From NCBI GenBank assembly GCA_020080175.1, contig JAGHQL010000076.1, positions 53,152-117,151 of the forward strand: 64,000 nucleotides of DNA, written 5' to 3'. The DNA is from Glutinoglossum americanum (taxonomy: Eukaryota > Ascomycota > Geoglossomycetes > Geoglossales > Geoglossaceae). Position numbers and translations under genes: made by a program. Numbering within the stretch: the stretch's first letter is position 1; each line of letters opens with the position of its first letter. The notes below the pieces were generated by a model, which was not told the DNA's origin, made no database searches, and saw nothing but the letters and a program-made list of their open reading frames with translations. Shown here one piece after another: positions 33,515 through 44,868 of the stretch.

Positions 33515-34531
33515 ATCCGGCCGCAAAGCCCCCAAGCTGCCAAGCCCACAAGGTGGTCCTCCCTGCTCTCTATGTCTCGTGAATAATTGGGGTCGAGTGC
33601 TAGTGCATTGGTTACGGGAGCTGGGAGCACGACTTGAAATTCTGGCTTCGGAGCGCGTGATAAAGGCCGAAATGAACCCTAGGAGACCTATTTATTAGCA
33701 CCAAATCGCCCTAATAGCCATTATACAGCCAGAGTTGGGTACGAGCAGCGGGATCTATTCTGAGTCTGCCCTGGCTGTTTTCTAGCGCAAACACGCCAGA
33801 CTCGAGAAGGATATGTATTGCAATGGAGGAATTTACTAGTAAGGACAGAATCATCATACAGTATGTATCAGCGAGAGTCCAGGCCCTCGAATATTCCAGA
33901 TGACCACCGCAACGCCCCATTGAATTCATCGTTCCACCATTATCCTGCCGTAACCAGGCGGAACTTTAAGGTAGGACGAGATATGTTGAGTTGAAGACCC
34001 GTGTCGGAAACTCCGAGAAAGATGAGGAATGGGGGGATTGAATCAATTTGTAGGATCAGAAACGTGCAAGGTCCTATCTAGCCCGCGATATAGAATTAGC
34101 CAAATACTAACACAACGTATCTTAGAGGTATGTACGAATCCTATGGTGAAGGTAACTCACCCTTAACTTGAAAATTCAGTGCAAGCGGCAATCAATAGCG
34201 AAACACAATATACACCAATTGACCCGCGAACACTCAGCGCTCAACGCAAATAACAGTGGATATACTCTGGGGAGCTCAGTACCATTAGGCCAGAATGGAC
34301 CTGAATCTGCCTCCTTTTCTGTGGCGATGGGGGATCGTTGACCTGTCATCACCAACGCATATTACGTAAGCATTTAATTCCTATCGAGCATTTGCAGAGC
34401 CCTATATGTGTTTGAAATCAAAGATCTATCGACCCAAGAGAGATGATTTAAAGGCTGTATTCGTCTGTGATGGCGCGCTGTGAACCTGTGTCATCGCTCT
34501 ATCCACCTGAGACTAATTTCAATAGAAACAA
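33515..34531. other. Intergenic, divergent promoters
   Basis: About 1 kb between the PP2C gene (-) and the Zn2Cys6 regulator (+), expected to carry both promoters. No repeat or additional gene was recognised. Confidence 0.55.
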
Positions 34532-37500
34532 ATGTCACAAAGTGGTCAAATGGCCTCTACAAATAGAGAAGGACCGGTAGACCATCTCGTCCGGACTCCA
34601 GTGGCCACTTCACGCGGCTCGAGACAGATAACGCGGAATCGCGCAAGTTATAGCTGCCACGCTTGCCGGAGGAGAAAGGTTAGTCTGTACACTTAAACTC
34701 TAAGCATTACATATGGCGATGGGTTAAACAAGGGATTCCAGGTAAAATGTGACAAGGTATTTGCACGTCCACCGCAACAACGCCCATATATTAAAAATAA
34801 TGCAGGTTCATCCAGTCTGTGGACAATGTGCCAAAATCGGCGCCGAATGCCTGTTCAACAATACTCAAGACACGAATAGAAAAGCCACTTCACAGTCAGG
34901 TAGTGCAACAAATATCCACCCTATGAAGAATGGGGACGCTTCTCCACATGATGCTTGGGGCATGACTAGTATGAGTTCAAGGGAGGACAGTCATGGGCAG
35001 AAGCGTCGAAGGACTATTGGGGGATTGCACGAGCCTGCGGAGATCATTCAAGGCCCCCCACAACAGACCAATATATCTTATGATGCTCTTATACAAGAAG
35101 ACTCTTCTGCACCGCCAGCAAGTTCTGCGGAAGATATTGAAGGGAGGCTGCACCGTCTTACAGAGATTGTACAACGTTACATTGGCAATGTTGCTGGAAA
35201 TGGTTCCGCAAATACCGAAAACGTTCCGTTATCCAGCGCCTGGCAGCAAGGGAAACCCTGGAACCTAATATCGGGTTCGCAAGATAGTGCCTTAGAGGCT
35301 TTAAACGATCAAAACACAAGTTCCGTCTCGTCGGCTTCCGAAGCGGCGGAAACCCGCTACGAAGATAACCCAAATGTTAGTGGCTTAGATGCTCTGTCAT
35401 CTTCAAGTTCGCACGGCCGCACAGTGAAGCCAAAAACTATAGGACGCCAACCTGCACAGGGGAGGGCTGATATACTTAGCCATATTCTTAAATCCTCATC
35501 AGATGATCTATCCTCTAACAGTGAAATAAATGCTCCGCAGAGTATTCCAGCCCTCCCCTATTCAAGTGCACCACAGGCACGGCCTAGGTCAAGAAAGCAT
35601 CTAGATACAGGAGTTTTTGAAGACACTAAGGACTTCCGCGAGCATGAGAAGAAAACTAGAACGTCGCATCAGGCGGCCCCTCCCGACTCAGTTGGAGATC
35701 TTGCTTTAGGGCATCTGAGCTTACAGGAAGGCGGCCAGTCAATGTATATGAGCAATACGTTCTGGGCCTATATTGGCGGCGAGGTTGGTATATGTCTCAA
35801 AGCTGTGTGACGCATAGCGGCTAAACAACATACCGGAACCCCAGATCTCAGAACTAAATCAGCTACTTCGAGATCAAGGCAGACAGAGATCATCACTGCC
35901 TATGGGACGGAGCGTCTGCCCCTCTACACAAAACCCGCATAGCGGTAGGACAGATTCGTCAGGGGATTTCAACGTCTCTGCTCATCCAATGCCAATGGAA
36001 ATCCTTTGTGCAAATGCATCCTACCTGCCAGATATGGGCGAACCATCTCCTCAGAAACCTTGTTTACTCCCGATGAAGGGCGTCACGGACAAGGTAAATC
36101 TTCTGCGATTTGAAGACCCAGATGGCACCCCCGATGCGTTCCCTTTGCCTACTATGCTCTCAGAGCTTCCATCTAAGCAACAGTGCGACTTGCTTTATCG
36201 AGGGTAAGTGAGTTCTAGCTTAGCTGGTTAAAAAAACCTCACCATTTCGAGTTTGTCAATTCCCTGCCGCTAAGGCTCTAGATCGCTCGTTGGACAGAAG
36301 TGCTCTGAAACATGCCCCTAAGCCCTAACGCATGCCCAAGCATTAACTAACTAAAATGAAGTTTCATGACCGGAGTTCATCCCATCATCCCATTAGTTCA
36401 TCCCCCTCGTTTCCACCAAGACTATTCTGAGTTTTGGGAGTGGATGGAACATAGGGAAGACAAGTCGCTGTGGCCTACATCGATCCTATACAGACAGCCA
36501 ACCCTCTTGCCATTAATATTTGCTATTATCTATGGAGGATCGATAAGCTGCTCCGCGAAGGAGCTAAGTGGGGTGTTCGGATCAACACCAAAGGCTAATA
36601 TCAATGAAAAATTGTATAACGCTACGACCAAATCGCTCAGCATTGTCTCGTTCCCACGAATTACAACAATCGCATCCCTCAGCGCACTCCTAATCGTACA
36701 GACGCTAATGATTAGAGGTTTGTTCACCCAACATTGTTTCAATTCCTAAACGAGATCTAGACTAACTTGTCGATAGAGGAGCAACCAATGACAAGGTAAT
36801 TGTGCTTTATCTCTATACCTTAACCGTGCTGACAAGGCCAAAAGCTGTATGTTTATTGGGCTGGCTCTTCGTGTGGCTCAAAGTATGGGACTTCATAGAG
36901 ACGGGTCACATTACGGTATCGAGCCCGTTGAGGCAGAGGTGCGACGGAGGGTCTGGTGGCATATCCTCCACATGGATGTGATGACTGCGCTTGCTTCTGG
37001 GCTCCCACCTCTCGTGAATGGGGAGGGCCTCTACGACACCCGGCCAATCAGTGAGCTCAAAGACGAATATATTGGAACACCAGAAGGTATTGAATATGAG
37101 CGTGCTGTAGCGGAAGGAAGCCGTTCTCCAGATGCCCCGGATGACCCCATTTATGGAACAAAGACGTCAATGACTGCTGCATGTTATGTGATGACAGCTG
37201 GGAGATATTTCGAGTCCACCATCGTGAGAAAACTCCTTGGCCGAATACTTGGAGTCAAATCATCCTCGAGAAAGGAGATGGAGGAGGTGGGCATCATGCT
37301 CGACGAGCTCCATTCCGAATTAGATAAGAGGATTAGCAGGATACCTACGAGAGGTCTACCTGAGATGGGATTCACCCCGGAGGTTGACGCCGAATTGGAC
37401 TTACCCACCCAGGTTTCAGCGGAGGGACGGACAAACAACGGCCTATCAACTGCTGGTGATAACGATTGGCAGTTGCGATGCGACGAAAAGAAACTCATAG

Positions 37501-38942
37501 CGGTATACAATGACAGCCTTCCTTGGTTTTCCTGGAATTTCTGTGTACGCTGACTCTCTTAAGTTTCATGCATGGTCCCGAATCCTCCTTAGTCTTCTAG
37601 TGGACAAGGCTTTTGGCGTCCTCTATCAACCTCTTCTCAAGAGCACTAAAAGCAAGTTCTGGGTTCAAGGCCGCCAATGGTAAGCCGTCACTACTTTTCC
37701 AACGTAAATAGCTACCAGAACACCACTTCCATTGCTTCGACCCTTCCAATCTTGAAATCAATAGGGGGAGATGGTTCTCTCAAATTCCCGAGCTATACTA
37801 CGACGGCCACCTTCCGTTTGCGAAATTGAGCTAACCTGGTTCTAAGCGCTCTGCGGCATTGCCACTCCTTCATGCGAAAATTCATCCACCTTTGCACGGC
37901 CCGGGTCTTCCAGCCATTCAGGTGGTGTTACCCTGGAACGTACCAACCCATGCACGCAACCATGATCCTTCTGGTCGACCTCTATGAGAGACCCGATTCG
38001 CCAGAAGCACCGCGATCACGGTCCTTTATCGACGAGATATTCTCAATGTTTGGTCCAGACGGAGGGATTGTCACCGACGAAGATGGTGTAACTATACAAA
38101 GGCCATTGCGGGAGGGTGGCCGCGAGGCATGGGCTTTGCTGAAATCACTACGCCGGACGGCGTGGGAAAAAGCCGGCCTTGATCCAGACGTTATGTGGAC
38201 AGAAGAGCGACAGAGAAAAGCGGGTTATTTGAAGCCTCTGACCGCAAACGAAAAGTTGATGAGACAGATGCGGGAGGATTTTCTCATTAAAGAATCGGTC
38301 GTCCAGTGTATTGCTAGTGTGTGCACCACAGCTGCGAAGACTCCAGCTGATGCTATTCTGACTAGCGACATGCATGGAGCGCGCCCCGCTGGACCCACAA
38401 CAGAAGGAAACGAAGATCCTTTATCCTCAGTTGCCATAGAATTGGCAAAAACGGCTGGCATCATATCATATCCGCAAATCAGCTCAAGCGGGACAACCAG
38501 CGAACCCGGCATACCCTGCTTCTCTGATGCCCCGACAGAACCTCACCTCCAGGACCAGATCGCCGAAAAACAACCGGAATACCAGCTACCGGGCCCTAAC
38601 CCCAACCCCTCCTGCCTACTCCCCTTTCCACCGGTAACCAACCCCCAACCCTTCACCCAAATCGACCAAGAATTGCCCAGCCTACTCCCGGACACTACAA
38701 TACCGACAACAACAACCATACTACTCAACAACGGCGACATCCCAACATCATCCCTCCCACCAAGCGGGGGCGCTGACAAACCATCATCTCCTTCGATGCA
38801 GCAACCACAGCCTCAGGAGAACATCACCCCACTCGACGACATGGACGCCGACTTCGACTGGGGCGAGTGGGATGCTGTGTTTGGAAAGTTTGTCGGGCTA
38901 GCCGATGACCTTATGGACGTGGATCTTGAGGGGTTACATTGA
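34532..38942 (+). CDS. Zn2Cys6 fungal-specific transcription factor
   Basis: Nine exons: 34532-34678, 34742-34756, 34806-35783, 35845-36203, 36362-36717, 36777-36795, 36845-37455, 37517-37679 and 37847-38942, about 1247 aa. The zinc cluster CX2CX6CX6CX2CX6C lies at residues 42-69 (SCHACRRRKVKCDK, HPVCGQCAKIGAEC). Its third Cys is on a 15-nt exon between two introns. The middle fungal_trans domain contains TGVHPIIPLVHPPRF, SCMFIGLALRVAQSMGLHRD, RRRVWWHILHMD, YADSLKFHAWSRILLSLLVD and HSFMRKFIHL. The C-terminus is acidic (DDMDADFDWGEWDAVFGKF), a likely activation domain. The seventh intron (37456-37516) is inferred from phase and from the conserved frame after it; without it there would be a frameshift. 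The regulated pathway is unknown. It converges with the bZIP gene. Confidence 0.88.
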
Positions 38943-39452
38943 TGTGACATGTACACTGTAGCGCTAGCGTTGGCGTTTTATCTAGTCGAGGATTTAGGAT
39001 AACTGTTAGGATAAGTCGCTTGCTTTGGAATCTCTTGATTTAGCAATTTACGTACACCTCGTATAAACTCAAGGTGATCATCACGAATCAGGGCCAGTGT
39101 CTTGGGAGCTTGTAGATCAAATTTTACATAATTTTTTTTCCACTAGATTTCGCACTCTACCACTTGGGACATTCCCACTCCCAGCAGGCAGGCAGGTATA
39201 CAAAGCTAACAAAGATATGAAAACAGATCGGGGGAAAAAAAGAAGTTGAGCGCAAAATAAAAAAGGATAGTCAGTCCATGTATCCCACCATTTCCCGTTG
39301 GTACGGTTAGATACACAGAAGAGAACCATAAAAGCTGAGCTAGTCGCCGCGGGAGATTTTAGAACCCCAAAGTATAAATCTGCGCCAGTCCCGACAAAGT
39401 AATAAATATCGCCTGAAAAAGTTCAAATTCCACCGACCCATTAATGATATGC
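38943..39452. other. Intergenic, convergent 3' region
   Basis: 510 bp between the stops of the Zn2Cys6 gene (+) and the bZIP gene (-). It is T- and A-rich, UTR-like sequence with no gene or repeat seen. Confidence 0.6.
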
Positions 39453-41384
39453 TTAAAAACTCCTTGTCAGTCCATCAATTCGCCTTAGCGCCGCTTCAGA
39501 ACTATCACAGAGCCGTAGGAATAAATCCATGTCAGCATCGGTAACATGGCGGTCTCCCCGGTTAGCCCCCTCAACACTGACGAGTTCAAACTGCGGAACT
39601 TTGCCAATGGTGATACCTTGAAGGAGTTCTAGTACTGGTGCGAAAGCAGTAGACTCGACCTCAGCGACGGAAGGATCACTAAAGAGTGAAAATGCTGGAT
39701 CAGACTCGTCCAGATCCTCTTCAGACTTGACGATAGATGTAGAATTGGCTTTTCCAATCCGCTCCTCGATGATAGGCATTCTCTCAACCATCGGTGCCTC
39801 GACCTTGGCCTCATCACTTGAAAACTTTTCGACTGTGAAACTGGGAGATTTCCCGGACAGTGCTAAGGTATCGATCTGATTAATAGCGGGACCCTCGGGA
39901 AGTTCAAGCACAGAAAACACTTGCGGCTGGTTCGTCCCCCATGTGCTAGGCAAATAACCCGTGGTCCAGTTGTTGTTGAGCTCGGACATGGAGAAGTCGG
40001 TGTTATTATCAGGCACAAGTGCCATACCAACATGTTGCTGTGCAGAGTATGGGTTGGCATCCTTAGGGGGGCTTGGCGTCGGATTCTCTGATTGTCGAGG
40101 TGCTTTTGTTGATGTCGTAGATCGCTCAGCAGACTCTACGGGAGCCGGGAGGCCGTTCACTGGGCTGAGTGTATCGAGGAAGCTTGAGAACGACGGCGAT
40201 GAGAGAAGCATGCGGGTCAAGTCCGACAGTCTAGTATTCTCTTCCATCAGGGCACGATTGTGCATTTTGAGATCATTAGCCTCATTCGTTTTCGTGGCAA
40301 CTTCTGCTTCGAGCTGACCAATGTATTCTTAACTATGTGTTAGCGCTGCTGGTTGAAGACAGGATCTAATTATCAATTCACCTTTTCGCCTCGAGCGGAA
40401 AGCTCTTGCCGAGACCTTATTTCGTAGCTGCCTTCGTTCCTTGCTACTAAGTTTCTTTCCCTCTTCGCTAGCGAGCAGTCTTTCATCCTCGTCCATATCC
40501 TCCTCTTCCTTCTTCATCCTAGAAATATGCGGCAATAGCCCGTTTGAGCCGGACGCATCATCTTCACTGCCCGTAACGCTGCTCTGCCTCATAGAAGAGA
40601 GTAGACGAGATATTCTCTCCTCAACCAAAGGGTCAGTTGGCTGCTGACCAGCCACCCTCTGGGGGCGACTAGATTTCTTGGAGGCCTGTTGAGTAACAGC
40701 CGGTCGCTGGCGTTGCTTCTGCGGCTGCATAGCTTGCTGCTTCTGTTGCTCAGCCTGAGCTTTTGCCAGAGCTGCGTGATGTCCTGGGTATAATCGGCCA
40801 ATATTACTTGTTGATAAATTGTCCCTAGACTCGTCTTCGATCGTACTCGGATTGATGTACTCAGACGACGCAGACGACTGCTCGGGGAAGAAAAATGGAG
40901 GCTGGTCCGACGAAGGAGTGTCGTACTCCATGTCCATATCAGACGCACCACTGAAGTGTGCTGAAGCAGCACCAAAGTCGATAAGATCATCTTCAGCGTG
41001 TAAATCTGTAGAATCGAAGATATCATCCGCGAATCCATATCCGATTTGACTATACATCTTGCCTGCAGGATTAACCGCCAGTGTTTTTTGAATAGCCTCC
41101 GCCGGAATTCCGGTCTGTTGCTGGTGCAACTCATATCGATGACTCGGGCCAGAAAAGTTCGAACCAAAAGACTGACCGGGGGGAAGAAGTGTATTATTCG
41201 GGTTTGCAGTTGCCGACGCCTGCGACGATGATGACGATGATCTAGATGTTGAGGGCGGTGAGAGTGATGGAGATGGATAAAGGTCGTAGTTGATGAACAG
41301 GTCAAGAGGATCGTAACATTGTGCTTGAGTGGATGAGGCATTCGACGCCAACGATGACGGCGTTGTGTGCGAGGGCTTCATCAT
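39453..41384 (-). CDS. bZIP transcription factor
   Basis: Exons 40382-41384 and 39453-40327 join across a 54-nt intron that splits the basic region from the zipper, giving 625 aa. The basic region is SSKERRQLRNKVSARAFRSR followed by RKEYIGQLEAEVATKTNEAN; the N-x7-R signature is N-KVSARAF-R. The zipper continues DLKMHNRALMEENTRLSDL. The N-terminal half is Ser/Gln-rich with an aromatic-acidic patch (YDPLDLFINYDLYPSPSLSP), a likely activation region. The C-terminal half is acidic with the conserved-looking end MDLFLRLCDSSEAALRRI. Upstream, 41385-41760 looks like a long leader. It could be a stress or developmental regulator; the exact orthologue is not assigned. Confidence 0.92.
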
Positions 41385-42579
41385 GATACCTGGATCTGCT
41401 TAAGGCAGAAGCTGAGTAACGTTAGTCAAGCTGGAGGTTCGATGGGAGTTTTGAAGGTGTTGCTACCGTTCGACAGGACACGGTGTGCAGTTTTGTGGTT
41501 GGCAGACGGCCCCTTCGGAGCTTGCGTAAGCTCGTTTCCCGCCTGAGCCGATGTGGGGATGTCCGACGACTACAAAAGCCGTTGATGATTCCACGACCAC
41601 AACGATGAATATAGTGGAAGAAAATCGAGTAGCTTAGATGATGATCAACGAGAGTCGATTGTCCGATGGATTTCCGCGTTGAAGCACGTTGCTGAAGACT
41701 TTTCGCAGGAAGAATGAAGTTTCAAAGGGAAGTGAAGGGGTATACAGCTGTCTCATCGACGAGGCTGTGCCCTCGGAAGCGGCTGGGGCTGAGTATAATT
41801 CATCCTGATCTTAACCTATTCCGGAGGGGCAACGTAAGCTCTCTCGCTTCGGCTTTCTGAAGGTGCAGCTGTCGAATGAGAGCCTCTAGCTACGTCGTAT
41901 AATCAGGCACGCACGTCATACTGCCGTGCCGTATTTCAAGGATTTGGCCGCAGAGTTGCACTCCCTTGCCCGGGGTCGGGGTTCGAAATAGTCCGGGCTC
42001 CATCGGACGTTACACCTCCTCCATACAGCGTATTCCCCGACATCCATTGTGTCAACTAGCATCTTAAGCGGGTCATTTCCTCCAAGCCGTTGCAGAATAA
42101 TCTTGCCTGGAGCCCTGTGGTGGCCATGGTTGACTGCGCTGCGTAACTCCGCTTCATATGACCACGACCCGGGTTTGTATTCTCGAGACCTGACTATACT
42201 GCGGCGCATTTGACTAGGCAGCCGGAAACTTATTCCCTCTCCCCTCTAGCGCTATTTTTATTTTCCCAAAAAAGTTTGAGCCGACTGCAACGTGCGTAGT
42301 ATACTTGGTACATGTTTTCTGCATTTGTTCTATTTATCCTATTGGAGCATAACTCCGTGGTAACTGGCTCCTTTGGTTTTTGCTTCCCAAACTAAGCGTT
42401 CGGCGTTCTCCGGATACCGCACTTTTATCAAGACGGCGGCCGATACGCGCCAATTCCGACAAGGGAAGACGCCGCTAGTGATATCTCCACTACAACAATA
42501 TAATCCGACTTTCAACGGCGTGATGGGAACAATAGTGTAAGGCCTTATTCTGACACCAACCCCAAATATTATTGTTGTA
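41385..42579. other. Intergenic, divergent promoters
   Basis: 1.2 kb between the bZIP gene (-) and the molybdenum-cofactor gene (+). A minus-strand open frame at 41916-42209 has no supporting motif and is not called. Nothing else was recognised. Confidence 0.55.
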
Positions 42580-44868
42580 ATGGCACGCCTTGCGATCAAT
42601 TCAGTGTTGACACTCTTGCGGCCTCGCACCAACCCTAATTGGAATTGTGGCAAAGTTGGGATTCAGCAAGGTGCAGTCAGGCACTGCCGTGGTATTGTTT
42701 CAGCTACAATCGCAACACCAGAGGCTGTACCCGCAGGCTCGCCACATAGACTCCCAGAGGCTGTACCACGAACCTCACCCCAAGTAATATCGCAGGTGAG
42801 CAAGAAAGAAGCAATCCACAACTCGAGACCGTTCTCGAGCTTCTTGACGGATAATTTCCAGCGGCAACATGATTATTTGCGTATCAGTATAACAGAACGA
42901 TGCAATCTACGGTGTTTGTATTGCATGCCGGAAGGTATGTCCCCCGCAATTGCAGTACCATGTAGGGATCACTAAATCTCTCTCGGTGCGGTGCGAACAG
43001 AAGGCGTTGCACTCTCTCCACCAGCTCACCTTCTAACCACTCCCGAGATCTTCTACCTGTCGTCTCTCTTTGTCTCTCAGGGCGTCACTAAAATCCGACT
43101 CACCGGCGGTGAACCCACCGTGCGTCACGACATACTCCCATTAATGAATTCGCTTGGTTCTCTACGCTCAAGTGGACTCCGTGAACTATGCCTCACCACG
43201 AACGGCATTTCCCTACACCGTAAGCTAGATAGTATGGTTGATGCGGGTCTAACAGGCATCAATTTGAGCCTTGACACCCTAGACCCATTTCAGTTCCAGG
43301 TTATGACACGACGGAAAGGCTTCGAGGCCGTAATGAAATCCATCGAGAAAGTACTCGAGATGAATAAGTTAGGGGCGAATATAAAGCTAAAAATAAACTG
43401 TGTGGTGATGCGGGGACTGAACGATCGAGAGATCATTCCCTTTGTGGAGATGGGTCGGGAGAACCCGATTGAAGTCAGGTTCATCGAGTATATGCCATTT
43501 GACGGTAACAAGTGGAGTAAGGCTAAGATGATGGGTTATAGTGAGATGCTGGATATCATTCGAGAGAAGTACCCAGCCCTAAGAAAAGTAAAAGACCACA
43601 AGAATGATACCAGCAAGACATATGAGGTGCCGGGATTCGTGGGACGAGTGGGTTTCATCACAAGCATGACACACAACTTCTGCGGGACTTGCAACAGACT
43701 GCGAATCACCAGCGATGGGAACCTCAAGGTGTGTTTATTTGGCAATGCAGAGGTATCCCTTCGCGATATTCTCAGAAAGAGCAATGGAGGGGAGCCAATC
43801 GATGAAGAGTCGTTTGAAGCCATGAAAAAAATCGGGATGAACAGGCAGCAGAGGTTACCAGGCGCGGAGGGCGTACCTGGGTACCGGGAAAGGGAGAGGG
43901 AGTTGTTGGAGGTGATCGGCATGGCCGTGAAGCGGAAGAAGGCGAAGCATGCCGGAATGGGGGAACTTGAGAATATGAAGAACAGGCCTATGATCTTGAT
44001 CGGTGGGTAGGTCTACAACTCCTTCACTCCGGGAATATATGCAAAGGGCATGTCAGCCGGGGTTTCTCCAGTATATCCTTTACAAAATTAGGGCTTTCGT
44101 GGTAGGTTCGGCCGCTGATGGTTGAGGTTAGGTGAAAGAGCAGTGTCAGCACAATTGCCTGCTAGCAGGAAGAGATTGCGCATGCTTGCAAACACCTCCG
44201 TCATCCCAAAGCACCTTCTCTATAACCGCTTGGCTCCCCCCCATCTCGCGACCTGCGGCTTCTCAACAAAATCCCCCTCCCCAGGGGATAAACTTACTCA
44301 CGTTACTGCCTCTGGCAATGCGCAGATGGTCACCATCTCCTCGAAACAAATTACGTCGCGCATGTCCATCGCTCGAGGTCGCGTAATCTTTTCGAACCCG
44401 ACTCCCGCGCAACTTATAACACAGAACGCTCTCAAGAAAGGCGACGTCCTTGCCGTTGCACGCATTGCAGGCATTATGGCTGCGAAACGGACAAGTGAGC
44501 TCGTGCCTCTCTGTCATCCCATTGGACTCGAGAACGTGAGCGTTGATCTGCGGATCCTGACTCCCGAAGATGAGGGGAGAGATAGAGGCCTCCATAATAG
44601 CGGAGGCGTATTCGGCGGCGTAGAGATACAGGCGACGGTGGGCTGTGAGGGAAAGACTGGTGTGGAAATGGAGGCGCTGACAGCTGTGAGTGTGGCTGCT
44701 TTAACGGTTTATGATATGTGCAAGAGCGTGGATCGGGGGATGAGGATCGATACCATGAGAGTTGTGTTGAAGAAGGGAGGGAAGAGTGGGGTTTGGTTAG
44801 AAGACGGGTTTGTAGATCCTGAGGAGACGAGGGAAGAGGAGACGGAACGGCGAGGAACCGTGGTATGA
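42580..44868 (+). CDS. Molybdenum cofactor gene, MoaA-MoaC (cnxABC/MOCS1 type)
   Basis: The MoaA part uses exons 42580-42934 and 43001 onward. It has a presequence-like N-terminus, then the radical-SAM cluster [26 protein letters not shown], and the C-terminal Fe-S cluster [20 protein letters not shown]. It ends RPMILIGG followed by TAG at 44008-44010 (454 aa). The MoaC part (to 44868) has [24 protein letters not shown], and [20 protein letters not shown]. An intron 44007-44168 (gtaggt donor overlapping the TAG, agcag acceptor) would fuse both parts in frame into a 686-aa protein. Together MoaA and MoaC convert GTP to cyclic pyranopterin monophosphate, step one of Moco synthesis, in mitochondria. 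Fungal cnxABC genes are fusions, so the spliced form is expected; retention of the intron would release a MoaA ending in Gly-Gly. Confidence 0.9.

Noticed and set aside
41916-42209. Minus-strand frame upstream of the Moco gene
   Set aside because: No recognisable domain and no splice partner; it sits in a divergent promoter.
42218-42235. Second copy of the SWI5 palindromic element end
   Set aside because: CGGAAACTTAT matches the inverted-repeat end over only about 11 bases with no partner arm nearby; probably chance.
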